Source of the DNA: Eriocheir sinensis
Taxonomy: Eukaryota; Arthropoda; Malacostraca; Decapoda; Varunidae
Reading direction: 5' to 3'
Assembly: GCF_024679095.1 (NCBI RefSeq)
Contig: NW_026111674.1
Coordinates: forward strand, 120,001-184,000
DNA: 64,000 bases
Below, one piece after another: positions 1-11,936 of the stretch. The position numbers and the translations under genes were made by a program. Position 1 is the first letter of the stretch, and each line of letters begins with the position of its first letter. Below the pieces are notes generated by a model that was not told the DNA's origin, ran no database searches, and saw nothing but the letters and a program-made list of their open reading frames with translations.

Positions 1-899
1 GTATAGAGAACATTAACTTTACCTTATTTTTTTTTAATATGAAGAAAATTAAAAAAATAAATAATTGTCCAGAAAATGTTGGCTAAGTCTTGTACTGCAG
101 AATGAGATATACTTTCCCATTTCTCTTCTTCCTTTCTTCTTTTTAGTTACGCTTTTATATTAATTTTAACCTCTAATTCACACTCTTCCTTCTCACGAAT
201 CTGCTTCCTTTCTTCCACTTCACTCTATCGTCCTCTTCCCTTCCCTCTCCTTCCTCTCCATCCTCTTCTCCCTTTCCTTTCCACTCCTCCCCTCATCTCC
301 CTTCCCCTTCCGTTCCCTTCCATCCTTTTCCATCCCATCTCATCCCATTCCTTCTCTCCCCTCTCCTCCCATCACCACACCACCCAACCACTCCCCTTCC
401 TTACCTTTCCCTCCAATCCCTTCTCTCCCACTAAAACTCTCTTTCCCTCTTCTAACCTGCTTCCCTTCCCCTCCCTTTCCCCTTACATTACCTCCCCTCC
501 TCTCCCATTTCATCCACTCTACTCTCTTTCCCTCTTTCTAGCCTGCCTCCCTCCCCCTCCCCTTCCCCCGTCCGCCCTCCTCTCCCCCGGGGCCGCAGTG
601 TCGGGGTCAGCATACCTGTGGCCGGCGCAGACGCTTTACCTGGCCGCTAATGAGCTCCCCCGGGTGAGGCTGACTCGTGCCCGGGGTCGTTGCGTCCCGG
701 CGTTACGTGACTGACGGGCCGCGACGCACACCACCCTCATGCCCCGCCCTGTGCCCCTACTAACGCCCCCTCCCTCCCTCCCTCCTCGTACCCAGCCTTT
801 TCACCTCCGCTCTCATTGATTCTACCGTCTTTCTTTTCCCCACTTTCTCCTGCCCTAATATACCCATTTTTTCCCTTCTATCTCATTTTTTGAAGGACT
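1..899. other. 5' flank, pyrimidine-rich, no gene seen
   Basis: Positions about 120-560 are C/T-rich low-complexity sequence. Positions about 560-780 form a short GC- and CpG-rich patch without a convincing exon. No reading frame with recognisable similarity crosses this stretch. It precedes the promoter block of the first receptor copy. Confidence 0.6.
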
Positions 900-1230
900 G
901 ATCACCGTTCATCAGATGATAAAGACCGGAATACGCCAAGCCCCGCCCTTCTACATTGTAATAATGGGTTCAGTAATTCTCGAGACACACAGGTGGGAGG
1001 CCGGGCGACTCATTGATTTATGTAAGATAAACAGGAGGCAGCGAGAGGTAATTGCCAGCAGCTCACCGCTCCACTCCACTCTGGCGGCGCCCTCTACGCT
1101 GCTGACTCGACACAGGCAGGCACCGACTCACTCCTCACGCTGTCCCAGGAAGACGCTCCTCTGCCCGCGCTATATAGATCAACAAGGCAGGACAGAGGCA
1201 CGGGGTCGGAAGCCCCTTCACCCCGCCAAG
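900..1230 (+). promoter_or_regulatory. proximal promoter and 5' UTR of GR-A
   Basis: This block is repeated upstream of copies B, C and E, starting near GATCACCGTTCATCAGAT in A, B and E. It contains a TATA box CTATATAG at 1170-1177, 61 bp before the ATG at 1231. Transcription would start roughly 30 bp after the TATA box, giving a 5' UTR of about 30 bp; this start is inferred. The open frame runs upstream of 1231 to 916, but that part lies across the TATA box, so I do not count it as coding. Confidence 0.7.
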
Positions 1231-3487
1231 ATGCTGCCGCCGGACACCTCCTCCACGCTGTTCCCGTGGCGCGTGGTGGTGGCCGCCATGCAGGTGCACG
1301 GCTGCTTCCCCTTCAGGATGTCCGCCACGAGTGACCTGCCCACATTTAGTCTCCCGCTATGCCTGTGGTCCCTATTTGCATTCCTTGTACAGGCAGCAGC
1401 GATCACCATGACTTATGATGAGTATGCACTAAAATACTTTTCGCTGGATGTGGGCACCATTACCTACGTGATCATCGGCACGCTACTGGGGGTAAGCCTG
1501 TGCCTGACTCCCGTTGTCGTGGGTGTGCGGAGCGCCGGGCTGGCCAGGCTCCTGCACGACCTGTCCAAGGTGACGGGAGTCTCCCCGCCACACACGTACC
1601 GATGGTACTGCAAACCAAAGACTCAGCTGATCATGTTTTGTGGAGTAGCATCCATAATCTCTTCGTGTTACAGCACCCTCCAGATGGCTTTTACAACTCC
1701 AGCATACTGTGTCATCCTCTTGCCTTTGGCCCTTCTCTACGCCTTGGACTTCCTTTTACCCGACGAGGTGTTCTCTATGGTGTGCGGCCTCCTGGGCCGC
1801 CGCCTGGTGACCGCCACGGAGGCCACGGTGGCCACGCTCTCCATGGTCCTCGCCAGCGACGGATCCTTCAAGAGTGAGGGCGACCTGGAGGCGGCGATGC
1901 TGAGGCTGCGTGACCTCGACGTCGTCATCCGGGAGGTACGGAGCGAGAGCACTGCGCCGGGCACTGAACAACACCAACAGTTAGTGTTTCATCACTGTCA
2001 GGACTCGCACAGTCTCCTTAGCCTGCAGGTCCATGCACACCGCCACGACGTGAATCCCTTCCCCACAGGTGGAGCTGCAGAGGGAGGCCGCGGCGCGCTG
2101 CTTCTTCCCGGTGGTCACCATGAAGCTGCTGGTGGCCGTCCTGGTGGGCGTCGCCTGCCCCTACGCCCTTCTCAGGGGCATCTTTATAGACGGCAGCACG
2201 GTCATCATTCTGTGCCTGGCTTACTACAGCATGGCCAGGTTCTGCCGCGTGGGACAGGCCTTCGTTAGCCAGGTGGGTGCAGTCCGTCATGTGGTGGTCG
2301 AGATCGCATCAAACACTTCATTGTTTTCAATTGAACATTTTGAGAGATTAACAATACTTCCAAAAACTCTGTCTTGTTTCAGGCCAGCACGGCTGAAGGA
2401 CTACTGAGAGACCTGGCGGTCAAAAGTCACATTCTCAGTTTCAACATAAAGGTTTGTGTGCATCTCTGTGTTTTGTGTTGTGTGGTGACGCAGCCGTGCA
2501 GAGAAAAGTACATGGTGGCCTTGAAATCATGTATATTTAAGCCGTGACGGCATGGTGCAGCCACACTTGATGGAACAGTATACGTATTCAAGGGTAAGGC
2601 AGCTACTCGTGTGTTCAAGGTGAAAATGCCCCAAACATTTTGACAACCCTGGAACTGTTAATACGGCAGCGAGGGTGTGCAAGCCTGTTCCTGCCGCCTG
2701 TGTGACCCGCCAAGGCTCAGCGTCTGGCTGGCCAGCGTCACGTGCACACACCAGCAGACTACTGCAGGAGACAAAGAAGACTGGAAAACGATAAAAAGAA
2801 AGGGGAAATATAATTCAAAATTGAGATGCTTGCCCCACTATGGAACTGCCTGACACCATCATGCTGTGATGAAACTTAGGAGGTCATCTTTGTCCTTGAA
2901 TAAAATAAATTGGTATGGCCGCAGCAGCAAAAAAAAATCTGCCTTGTTTCGGTGCGAGCCAAATTCAGACACACACAAGCAACAACTCTACCGAGCTTAA
3001 AAAAAAAAAATCTAAGTGTCACCTCAAAGAAGCAAAAAATAATGTCGTGTTGACGTTCCTGGTAGCTGGGTGTGTCATGTTCTTAATTTCTGGCTGGGTT
3101 CTCCGGCCGTCTCCTCCCTCGGGAGCGGCGCCGCCCTGGGCAAACACAGCGCGCGGCCAGCGGACGGTCTGAACATTACACAAAGTAAACATTAGTCGAC
3201 ACTTGATAACGATTATATAAACATCGCGCACCCTGACCCTATTGACTGGATAGCAATTACAATAATAATAATAATAATGATAAAGAAAATAATAATATAA
3301 TGATTATCACTAATAAAAAATAGTAACAATAAATATAATAATTAGTATCACGATTGTGTTTACTATACTACTACTATTACTACTACTGCCACTACTACCA
3401 ACACTACTAACACCATTTTTGACAATACAATAATCATCAACAGTATCATTAAATTGCAGATAATAGTAAAGTGAAAATAATCACAAC

Positions 3488-3578
<91 letters not shown>

Positions 3579-5106
3579 TAAAATAACAGCGATAACAGCT
3601 CCAATCATGTTCACAGCATTTTACACTTCGTCTCCTTTCTTTGCACGAATCCAAAGTTTTGACACAAAGACGCATGAGTTGTTAGGTATGAATATCAGTA
3701 AGTGAGCGATGAATGCGTGAGTCGGGGGTGAGTGCACGAGTGGCGGGGTTACTCGGGTCTGTCCGGCAGGTGCACCAGCTGATGGGGCGGCTGTCGCACC
3801 ACCTGGCCTTCGACATGTGTGGCTGGTACCGCCTGGACTACGCCTCCTTCCTCGGGGTGAGTACCGCTGTTTTCCTCGCTCTACACACACGGCATTTATT
3901 TACTGTAAATTTCATAGTTTAGATCAAACTTGCGCTGTTGTCCTAGATATCTCGAAAGCTTACGATAGAGTCTAGCACTAATCTTTGCTTTCTAAACTAC
4001 CTTCCTACGGATTCTATCCCTTCCCCTGTACTTTTAACTCCAGTTTCACCTCCGGTCGTTCTGTCTCTGCTGTAGTAGACGGTCACTGTTCTTCCCCTAA
4101 ACTCATCAACAGTGGTATCCTACAGAGCTCTGTCCTATCTACCACTCTCTTTCTGTTGTTCATCAATGATCTTCCTTCCATAACAAACTATCCTATCCAC
4201 TCGTACGCTGATGGTTCTACTCTGCAGAAGTCAACGTCTTTCAACAGAAAACTTCCCAACAAGAAATATAAAACACCAGAAAGCTTAACCTCAGACCTTA
4301 CTATTATTTCGGACTGATGTAGGATGAACCGGGTGACTTTTAACGTCGCAAATATTCACTTTCTCCACTTATGAACTCGACACAAGCTTCCAAACCCTAT
4401 CCCCTATTCTACGACAACACTCCGGTGGTACCTTCTTCTGTACTAAATATCCTCGGTCTATCCTTAACTCAAATCTGAACTGGTAACTGCACATCTCCTC
4501 TCTTACTATATCAACTTCCTCGAGGTTGGGCGTTCTGTGTCTTCTCCAGCAGGTCTTTTCCCCCGCACAGATGCTGCCCATATACAATGGCCTTGTCCGC
4601 CCTCGTAGGGAGTATGCATCTCATGTGGGAGGGGGGGGGGGGGAGGTCCACACACAGCTCTCTTGGACAGAGCGGAGTCTAAGGCTTTTCGTCTCATCAA
4701 CTCCCTTCCACTTACTGACAGTCTCCTACCCCTTAAAATCCGCAGAAGAGTTGCATCTCTTTCTATCTTTTGCCGACGCTTTCATGCCGACTGCTCTTCT
4801 GAACTTCCTAACTGCATGAATCCCCCCTCCCCGCCGCATTCCCCTTTCTACTTTCGCTAACCCCTATACTGTCCAAACCCTTTATGCAGGAGTTAATCAG
4901 CATCTCCATCATTTTATCCCTTCCTCTGGTACACTTTGGATCAGCCTTCCTTTGTCTGCATTTCCTCCTGCCTACGACTCGACCTCTTTCAAGAGACGAG
5001 CGTCAAGAGACCTCTTCTCCCGACATTGACCTGTCTTTTGGCCTCTTATTCGGTTTCCCTTCATTGGGGCAGGCTCTTTGTTATAGTTTTGGGCATATCG
5101 TGTTTT

Positions 5107-5147
<41 letters not shown>

Positions 5148-5293
5148 TGCAGCTCTTCAACACAGTGCTGACCTACGTGGTGATCATCTTTCAAGTGGGA
5201 GGCACCACGATCGACGTTACCACCCCTCCTCTCCAAGCAACTCCTCCGATCCAGCACAGTAAACGGGTCCACGTTCGAGACATTCATGGGTGA
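1231..5293 (+). CDS. gustatory-receptor-like seven-pass chemoreceptor, copy A
   Basis: Exons are 1231-1935, 2069-2272, 2383-2451, 3770-3856 and 5153-5293, all joined by phase-0 introns with GT/AG ends, giving 401 residues. The start is the ATG shared by copies A, B, C and E. The N-terminus has the hydrophobic LFPWRVVV...GCFPF stretch seen in GRs, followed by predicted membrane segments near residues 37-58, 75-98, 134-155, 158-178, 248-270, 276-293 and 356-373. Exon 5 begins LFNTVLTYVVIIFQ, the GR signature TYhhhhhQ, and its upstream intron matches the conserved last GR intron. GRs are ligand-gated cation channels in the membrane of chemosensory neurons; the ligand here is unknown. Compared with copies B and C, a 4-nt deletion after the DVT codons shifts the tail frame, replacing the usual ending with a longer one that stops at 5291-5293. 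Intron 4 holds a degraded LINE. Confidence 0.83.
3486..3578. repeat. (TAA)n microsatellite in intron 3 of GR-A
   Basis: About 30 uninterrupted TAA units lie roughly 190 bp before exon 4. The same array, at different lengths, sits at the matching place in copies B, C, D and E, so it predates the duplications. The preceding 3240-3480 stretch is AT-rich with short ACT runs. Confidence 0.9.
3925..5090 (+). mobile_element. degenerate LINE (Jockey/CR1-like reverse transcriptase) in intron 4 of GR-A
   Basis: Read in the + frames, this shows reverse-transcriptase pieces: VVLDISKAYDRV followed by a stop, then a GRSVSAVVDG segment, then FLLFINDLPSI and a YADGST version of the catalytic YADD motif. A C-terminal region homologous to the LINE in copy B follows to about 5075. 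Stops and frameshifts interrupt it, so it is dead. It lies inside the last intron and shares its position with the LINE in GR-B. Confidence 0.8.
5109..5145. repeat. (CT)n serving as polypyrimidine tract of intron 4, GR-A
   Basis: A run of about 18 CT units ends only 7 bp before the acceptor AG of exon 5 (5153). It therefore occupies the polypyrimidine-tract position of the splice site. Every paralogue has this repeat with a different length. Confidence 0.85.
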
Positions 5294-5554
5294 CTAATGC
5301 AAATTGGTTTTATGGTGATTCTGCGACAATGAGCTGTGAAACGATAAAGAGGCTCACGTGCTACATAATGCAATGGTAGGCCAGCCCGTCTGTCACTGCA
5401 CATCTCAGTGAAGGGCCGTTTAGTCAGACGAGCGCTCGGCCAGTGTGGACGCGTCATATTCGGGTGGACCAGATTTTGTGAGGGCCATGATAGCTACTTG
5501 AGGGCGGACGAAGGTTGATGGTTAGCGGCTCTTGTGGAATAAAAGTATAAAAAG
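5294..5554. other. 3' flank of GR-A, conserved with copy B
   Basis: This non-coding sequence after the stop is nearly the same after copy B (18701-18960) and partly after C and E. It is probably 3' UTR and flank carried along by duplication. I see no clear single polyadenylation site; AATAAA lies at 5538-5543. Confidence 0.5.
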
Positions 5555-5603
5555 ACTACAACTACTACTACTACTACTACTACTACTAGATACTTTTACT
5601 TCA

Positions 5604-5643
<40 letters not shown>

Positions 5644-5771
5644 TTAGATACTTTTACTACTACTACTACAAGATACTTTTACTACAACTACTACTACTAC
5701 TACTACTACTAGATACTTTTACTACTACTACTACTCCTACTACTACTACTAATAATAATAATAATAATACG

Positions 5772-5810
<39 letters not shown>

Positions 5811-5880
5811 GCTACTACTACTACTGCGACATCTATTACTTCTAATACTTTAATAATGTTACTAATAATAATAAAGTAAA
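5555..5880. repeat. (ACT)n compound microsatellite
   Basis: Runs of ACT are broken by repeated AGATACTTTTACT interruptions, so the array has a higher-order unit of roughly 45-65 bp. A shorter related array follows copy B at about 18973-19070. Confidence 0.85.
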
Positions 5881-5944
5881 ATTCCAGTCTTATAACATCT
5901 GTCCTTAAACCCAAGTGAAAATATATTCATCGAATGTCAAACTT

Positions 5945-6022
5945 TAAATTTTTACTTCGGTAAATATTAAGTTGAAAGAGGTGTCGGTGTTTTATATGAG
6001 TCGGTCGTGCTGCGCTGGACAC
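5945..6022 (-). mobile_element. truncated LINE C-terminal remnant downstream of GR-A
   Basis: The sequence matches the longer minus-strand LINE remnants after copies C (28040-28445) and E (36140-36600). It stops abruptly near 6022, where sequence shared with the upstream flank of copy E begins. This looks like a duplication junction. Confidence 0.5.
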
Positions 6023-6024
6023 GG

Positions 6025-6954
6025 CAAACATGTACAGAACTAAGCCTGAGGAACCACCAACCCTTCCTCGGGGTTTGGCTCGTCCGGTGAAGAGAAGGAT
6101 AAATCAGGATAAGAGAGAACAGGATACACCTAGGAGTGGTGGAGTGCCCTGCGTTAGTCAACCAGACAGACCTTCCCCTATCACGTTACGTTGAAAGCTA
6201 AAGAAGAGTTTTCACCATAAAACGTTGACAAAATATAGCTTTAAGGAGAGGTCTTGTAATGCAACAACAGTTGCAATATATTTCAACGTGTATAATTATG
6301 TTATATAGTGATGTTTGAGTCCACTTCCTGGAGTCTCCACTCTGACACGACAACACACTCGAGGGGGGCGCGAGGCACTCAGCGATGAGCGGAAGATATC
6401 TTGGAAGCAGTGGAGAGCAACCGTCAGTCACCAATAGAGGGATAAAACGTTTGCTACAAACTTCATGCAAGACAATGACTTACAACTGACGTGGAGCCGT
6501 AGTCTTCATCTGACAGTTAAGTCAGTCGGGCGGCAAAGAGATCAAACTTATCCTGTCACAGGCCATCCACTCAACAGATAAGGATTATTGTAAGCTGCCA
6601 GGGAGCAGAACTGATCACCGTTCATCAGATAACAAAGACCAAACTACGTCTGGCCGCCCTTCTAAAGTGTAATGCTGGGTTTAATATTTCTTGAGGCACA
6701 CAGGTGGATGGCCGGGCGGATAATTGATTCATGTAAGATAAACACGAGGTAGAGCAAGAGGTTGTTGCCAGCAGTTTGATACTCAACGGCCGTCACTCAG
6801 TCCACTGGCGGCGACCTCTGCGCTGGTGACTCAACGAAGCCAGACACCGACTCACTCCTCAAGACGTCCCCAGCAGACGCTCCTCTGCCCGCGCTATATA
6901 GATCAAGAAGGCAGGACAGCGGCACGGGGTCGGAAGCCCCTTCACCCCGCCAAG
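6025..6954 (+). promoter_or_regulatory. upstream region and promoter of GR-B
   Basis: The block from about 6025 is homologous to 31600-32880 upstream of GR-E. The proximal part has TATA box CTATATAG at 6894-6901, 61 bp before the ATG at 6955, as in copies A and C. The single CCTGCGTTAGTCAACCAGAC-like unit near 6150 corresponds to the unit that is amplified 13-fold upstream of GR-E. No separate gene is supported here. Confidence 0.65.
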
Positions 6955-7513
6955 ATGCTGCCGCCGGACACCTCCTCCACGCTGTTCCCGTGGCGCGTGG
7001 TGGTGGCCGCCATGCAGGTGCACGGCTGCTTCCCCTTCAGGATGTCCGCCACGAGTGACATGCCCACATTTAGTCTGCCGCTATGCCTGTGGTCACTCTT
7101 TGCATTCCTTGCACGGGTAGCGTGGATCTGCATGAGCTTTGAGGTGTATGTACTCAGAGACTTTTCGCTGGATGTGGGCACCATCGTCTACGTGACCGGC
7201 GGCATGCTCATGTCGGTAAGCATGTGTCTGACTTCTGTTACCGTGGCTGTGCGGAGCGCCGGGCTGGCCAGGCTCTTGAACGACCTGTCCAAGGTGACGG
7301 GAGTCTCCCCGCCACACTCGTACCGCTGGTACTGCAAACCAAAGACTCAGCTGATCATGTTTGGTGTAATCGGGAATATGATCCTGTCATTATACGCCAC
7401 CGTCCAGATAGGTTTTACAACTGCAGCACATGTTGTATTCATCTTCATTGCCGCCATTCTCTTCACCATGGACTTCTTTTTACTCGACGAGGTGTTCTCT
7501 ATGGTGTGCGGCC

Positions 7514-7521
7514 TCCTGGGC
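7514..7521. repeat. left target-site duplication TCCTGGGC
   Basis: TCCTGGGC occurs directly before the left end of the P-like element and again directly after its right end (14719-14726). In uninterrupted copies A, C and E it occurs once within the Gly-Leu-Leu-Gly-Arg codons. Eight base pairs is the duplication length of P elements; the last C is ambiguous, so 7 bp is also possible. Confidence 0.85.
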
Positions 7522-7593
7522 GATACCACCGAGACTCCAGGCCCCACACATCCCCGCCAGCCGGGGCGTGACGTCATCAGGACTGGTGTTCAG
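7522..7593 (+). repeat. left terminal inverted repeat of the P-like element
   Basis: Two blocks, 7522-7554 and 7567-7593, match the reverse complement of 14657-14718. The left copy has 12 nt between the blocks where the right copy has 1. The inner block holds the palindrome TGACGTCA at 7569-7576. This repeat is the likely binding region for the transposase and possibly part of its promoter. Confidence 0.87.
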
Positions 7594-7684
7594 TCCCCGT
7601 TGCAGCGCAGCAAACATACCAAGTTCAAACACAGCGACCAGCGACTCCGGCGGCGGCCAGTCTATTTGTGCATGGATATTCAAT

Positions 7685-10600
7685 ATGCCCAGTGCTTGTG
7701 TTGTCCCAAGGTGCAAGGGAAACTATAAGAAAGGTCCTAAAGTGCATGTGTTTGGGTTTCCAACAGACAGTGACTGTAAAGAGAAGTGGATACGAGCTAT
7801 TCGGAGGGAAAACTTCTTTCCCAGCAAATATAGCAAGGTAATTGGTTTTGAGATGGTCCCTTGTATAAAATTTCTTGCTATTGGTGAATTTATTAGTTGT
7901 ATGTATGAGTTGGCAGACAGGGTGTGTGCCCCTCATCAGCAATATTACCTACCTACCGTAAGTACTTGTTCCAGCATTTCAAAACAAGCTTAACTCGGCA
8001 TTATGTCAAATTCTGTATGAGGTAAAACTTCCGTGCATGACTGCCACTGTTTTTCTGGACAGACCATAATTAATTTTCCTTTAAACAGGTGGTTTTCATT
8101 TTGGAGACTTTTCCTGGGCAAACCATTAAAAAAGACTCCTTGATCACCCCTAGTCTTTGCAAAAATCCTCATCACTAAATGTAGTCACTTGAAGGCATTT
8201 TTGGTTAAATAACATATCTGAACTATCACACCTAATCTCTACATAACCTAACAACTAACAGGGGCTTCCTCGACCCCATGGGGTTAACGATCTGAACTAT
8301 CACACCTAATCTCTACATAACCTATCGACTTATTATTCTTACCTACTGTGTTTGTATGTAGGTAGGTACTTCATATTGGTTTTACCCAGTATTGTTAGGT
8401 AGTGACATGTCAGATTTTCTTACTGATTTTGAAACATCATCAATAACTACCATTTCTTATGCTGCTTATGCTGACAACTCACTATACATTTATGCTTATG
8501 AGTCTTCAAGGCTTTGTAAATTAATTATAGGTATTCTACATACATAAAGGCATAGTATCCCAATTATATAGATTTTTTTTATTCTAAATGTGTGCCCTGT
8601 CTTATATTCATTCTGTATCATGCATTTTCCTGTTCTGCTCTGCACTGTGTTACAATGTGTGTCTGGCTTTACATTTAAAACTGTGAGATACCATTTTTTC
8701 CCTGCTCTTTAATGTGTCACAATGAGTGTCCGGCCTTGCATTTAAATTGTAAGATGCTGCTTTCCGTCCTGCTCTGTTCTGTGTCACCTGTGTTGTAATG
8801 TGTCTTATGTTACACTTAAAATTGTAGGATGCAGTTTTCTGACTTGCTCTGTGCTGTTACAATGTATGTCTGCTGTCTGTCCTTACATTTAAAATTGTGA
8901 GATACAATGGATACAGTGTTCTGCCCTGCTCTGCTGTGTCACCTGTGTTGCAGTGTGTCTGGCCTTACATTTGAAATTGTAAGATGCTGTTTTCTGTCAT
9001 GCTCTGTGCTGTGTCACCTGTTGTTACAATGTGTATCCAGCCTTACATTTAAAAATGCAAGATGCTGTTTTCTGTCATGCTCTGTGCTGTGTCGCCTGCG
9101 TTATCTGTGTTGCAATATGTGTCCGTCGCTTGTGTCTCAATGTGTGTTTGGCCTTACATTTAAAATTGTGAGATGCAGTTTTCTGTCCTGCTCTGTGCTG
9201 TGTTTTCTGGGAATTTCTTGTCACTTTGCAAAACGTTCATGCACTAATATCACCCTTGCAGGTCTGTGAGTTACATTTCAAGCCAGAGGACATTAGGTGG
9301 GAAACTTCTTACTTTGATCAGAACACTGGTAGAAAGGTTTCAGTTAGGTTGGAAAAGCCTTATCTTCATGATGGAGCAGTTCCTTCACTCTTACCAGGCT
9401 GCCCATCATATTTGTCTAAAACAACTCGGTCAAGAGAGTCCCCAGACTCCAAAAGGAAACGAATTGAGGAGTCTGCACTTCAGGCTGCATTTGCACAAAG
9501 TGCAGCAGATCATGAAAACTACTGGGAAGAAAAAAATTTAGTACCATTGATGAACTCCTTGGAAAGTTAGACTCTTTGGATAGAAGCTATTGGTCAGTGA
9601 TCAAACAAGAGGAAAACCTTCTGATCTGTCACATCATATATGCTCCACATCCTAAACTTATACAGTCACTCTTGGTCAAAGCTGATTGCAAAGTGCATGC
9701 ATTTACTGGTGATGTACAAATTCAAAAGATAGGAGATTATGCAGTTCCTTCATCTGTTACTGATATTAATGTTCTTGAGCACTTACTGGGAAAATTGCGT
9801 ACTCTTGACACTGGTGAACAAAAAGATAATCCACCGTCAGCAATTACTGTGATACAACTAGTACTGTCATTTCTGTCCCTTCTGCAAGATCAGTCTTTCA
9901 AGCACATCCGTGCTCTAAAATTTGTATGTGAACAGTTATACCTAATGACTCTGACAAAGTTGAATTATTCATCTGAGCTCATGGTTTTTGCTTCACTCTT
10001 GTACCACTGCTCTCCTCAAGGGTACAGGCTATTGAGGGACACAGGAACACTTATTTTACCTAACTACACCTCACTCAGAAAGCTAACTTTATCAGTTCAC
10101 TTGAATCCTGCACTAGAACAAAATGAGAGCCATTTCCTTATGTATATTAAACAAAAATTTAAGTTATTATCTACACTTGACAAAACTGTAACTCTGATGT
10201 TGGATGAAATTCATTTGAAGCCTTACTTTGATTACAAAGGGGGTAATGTTGTGGGATCAGCATTTAACAGTACTGAAGCTGCAACCAGTGCATTTGTCTT
10301 TATGATAAATAGCATTTGTTCAACCTTTAAGGAGGTAGTCCACATCATTCCTACAAAGCTGATAAAGGCAGAAACACTGCATTCTCTTTTAAAGCAAGTG
10401 ATCATTGGCTTAGAAGAGATTGGGTTCAAAGTAATATGTGTAGTGACAGACAACAATGCCATCAACAAGAAAGCTTTATCATTTTTTGCCTCACCACCAA
10501 CTGTATCCATAGTATATCCACATCCTGCACAGAGTTCAAGGCCTCTGTTTTTCTTATTTGACTCTGTACATATATTGAAATGCATCAGGAATAACTGGTT

Positions 10601-11920
10601 AAATAAAAAAAATGCAGACAGATGTATGACATTCCCACAGTTTAACCTCAGCAGCAATAGCAAAAGTGTAATAAAAATACTCAATGCTCCCTTTGCCACC
10701 TTGCAGAAACTTTACACCCTTGAAGCTGAGTCACTTCTTAAGCATTCATATAAATTAACACTGAAAGCCTTGTCTCCATCCAACCTTGAAAGACAAAATG
10801 TAAACTTAGTTTTACAAATATTTAATGAATATATTATTGAAGCACTGATAACATTTGGTAAAACAAAGTGCTTACCCTTAGTTGATGATGTTGCAGAATA
10901 TATTAAAATCTTTTGCAAGTGGTGGGACATCATGAATGTTAAAACCCCATTTAAAGGCTGTAGACTTAAGAAAGAATATGCCACGACCCTAACTGATGCT
11001 GCTGATGATGAAAAGTATGTGTTTCTGAACAGTTTCTGTGACTGGCTTGAAATGTGGGATAGTATGAAGAACTCCACGGCAAGTTAACAAAAGAAACATT
11101 TGCAGCCTTAAAACATACTACACATGCAATGGTGGAACTAACAAGTTACTGTATAAATGAATTGAAATTGAAATATGTTTTACCTGGCAAGTTTCAAACT
11201 GATAATTTGGAGGCCAGATTTGGTAAATACCGTCAACTTGCAGGTGCACAGTATAATATTTCAGTAAGACAAATGTTTGAATGTGAAAAAATTAAGAATG
11301 ATGTCAGTCTTACACCAAGGCAGCATTAATTTAAAGAATTTGGGTGAAACTAATTGGGAAGGCTTAGAAAATCAAGATAATCTGTGTAGAAGACTTAGGG
11401 CTTTTAGACGTGACAAGGAAGACACTGAAAATGTAAAGATGTCCTTGCTGTCATAACATACTTAGCTGGATACTGCTGTTATGCTGTCTGCAAAAAATGA
11501 AATGCCTTTTCTGCAAAGATATAGTAACTTGTACTGATTTAGCTGACACACTGCCTGAAAACCATAGCTACATTCAAGGACTTAGTAGAGGCTCTCTTAT
11601 ATCCAGATGATATCACAACAAACATTGTAATGTACAATTATATAATCATTAACAAACTAGCAAAGAACCCTTTATTTATACACTCGATGAACCAACGCAA
11701 TCTGGCAACAGAGCTTACCCTAAATGCTTTAGCAGAGGATGATGCTCTTTTCCACAGTGATGTCTGTGGCGGTGGCCATAGTACAGAAAAAGTAGAAAAG
11801 ATGATAATCTGGGCATCTACCAATGCACTACTAAACAATTTCTGTGCTAGAGAAAATAACAGTATTGTAGCTAATAAGGATGTGCAAAAGAATCGAAAAC
11901 TAAAGACATTAATGAAGTAG
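7685..11920 (+). pseudogene. P-element-type THAP-domain transposase, frameshifted
   Basis: Exon 1 is 7685-7837 (51 codons) and exon 2 starts at 9262 after a 1.4 kb intron, both ends GT/AG and phase 0. The THAP zinc finger is visible: C5 and C10 in exon 1, then VCELHF supplying C53 and H56 in exon 2, a conserved Trp, and an AVPS motif matching the family's AVPTIF. The catalytic region in 9576-11087 shows LDEIHLKPY near 10200, VVTDNN near 10440 and FDSVHILKCIRNNW near 10560. The C-terminal FQTDNLEARFG and later CGGGHS segments lie in 11129-11329 and 11630-11920. Frame breaks occur at the A7 run 9530-9536, near 11076, and after about 11310. These transposases cut and rejoin DNA in the nucleus. 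Confidence 0.85.
8640..9215. repeat. degenerate tandem repeat in the transposase intron
   Basis: About seven diverged units, each containing a form of TTACATTTAAAATTGTGAGA followed by TGCTCTGTGCTGTG, occur near 8664, 8738, 8810, 8883, 8965, 9043 and 9152. Spacing is about 70-110 bp. The remaining intron (7838-8640) holds no other structure that I recognise. Confidence 0.7.
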
Positions 11921-11936
11921 TATGTAGAGGGAAATG

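Noticed and set aside
560..780. CpG-rich patch as an exon or promoter of a gene on either strand
   Set aside because: No frame with recognisable sequence and no reliable splice pair. It may belong to a gene outside the window, but nothing here shows that.
916..1230. Upstream in-frame ATG at 916 as the start of GR-A
   Set aside because: The extension crosses the conserved TATA box and lacks conservation as protein in copies C and E. The ATG at 1231 is shared by all copies with exon 1.
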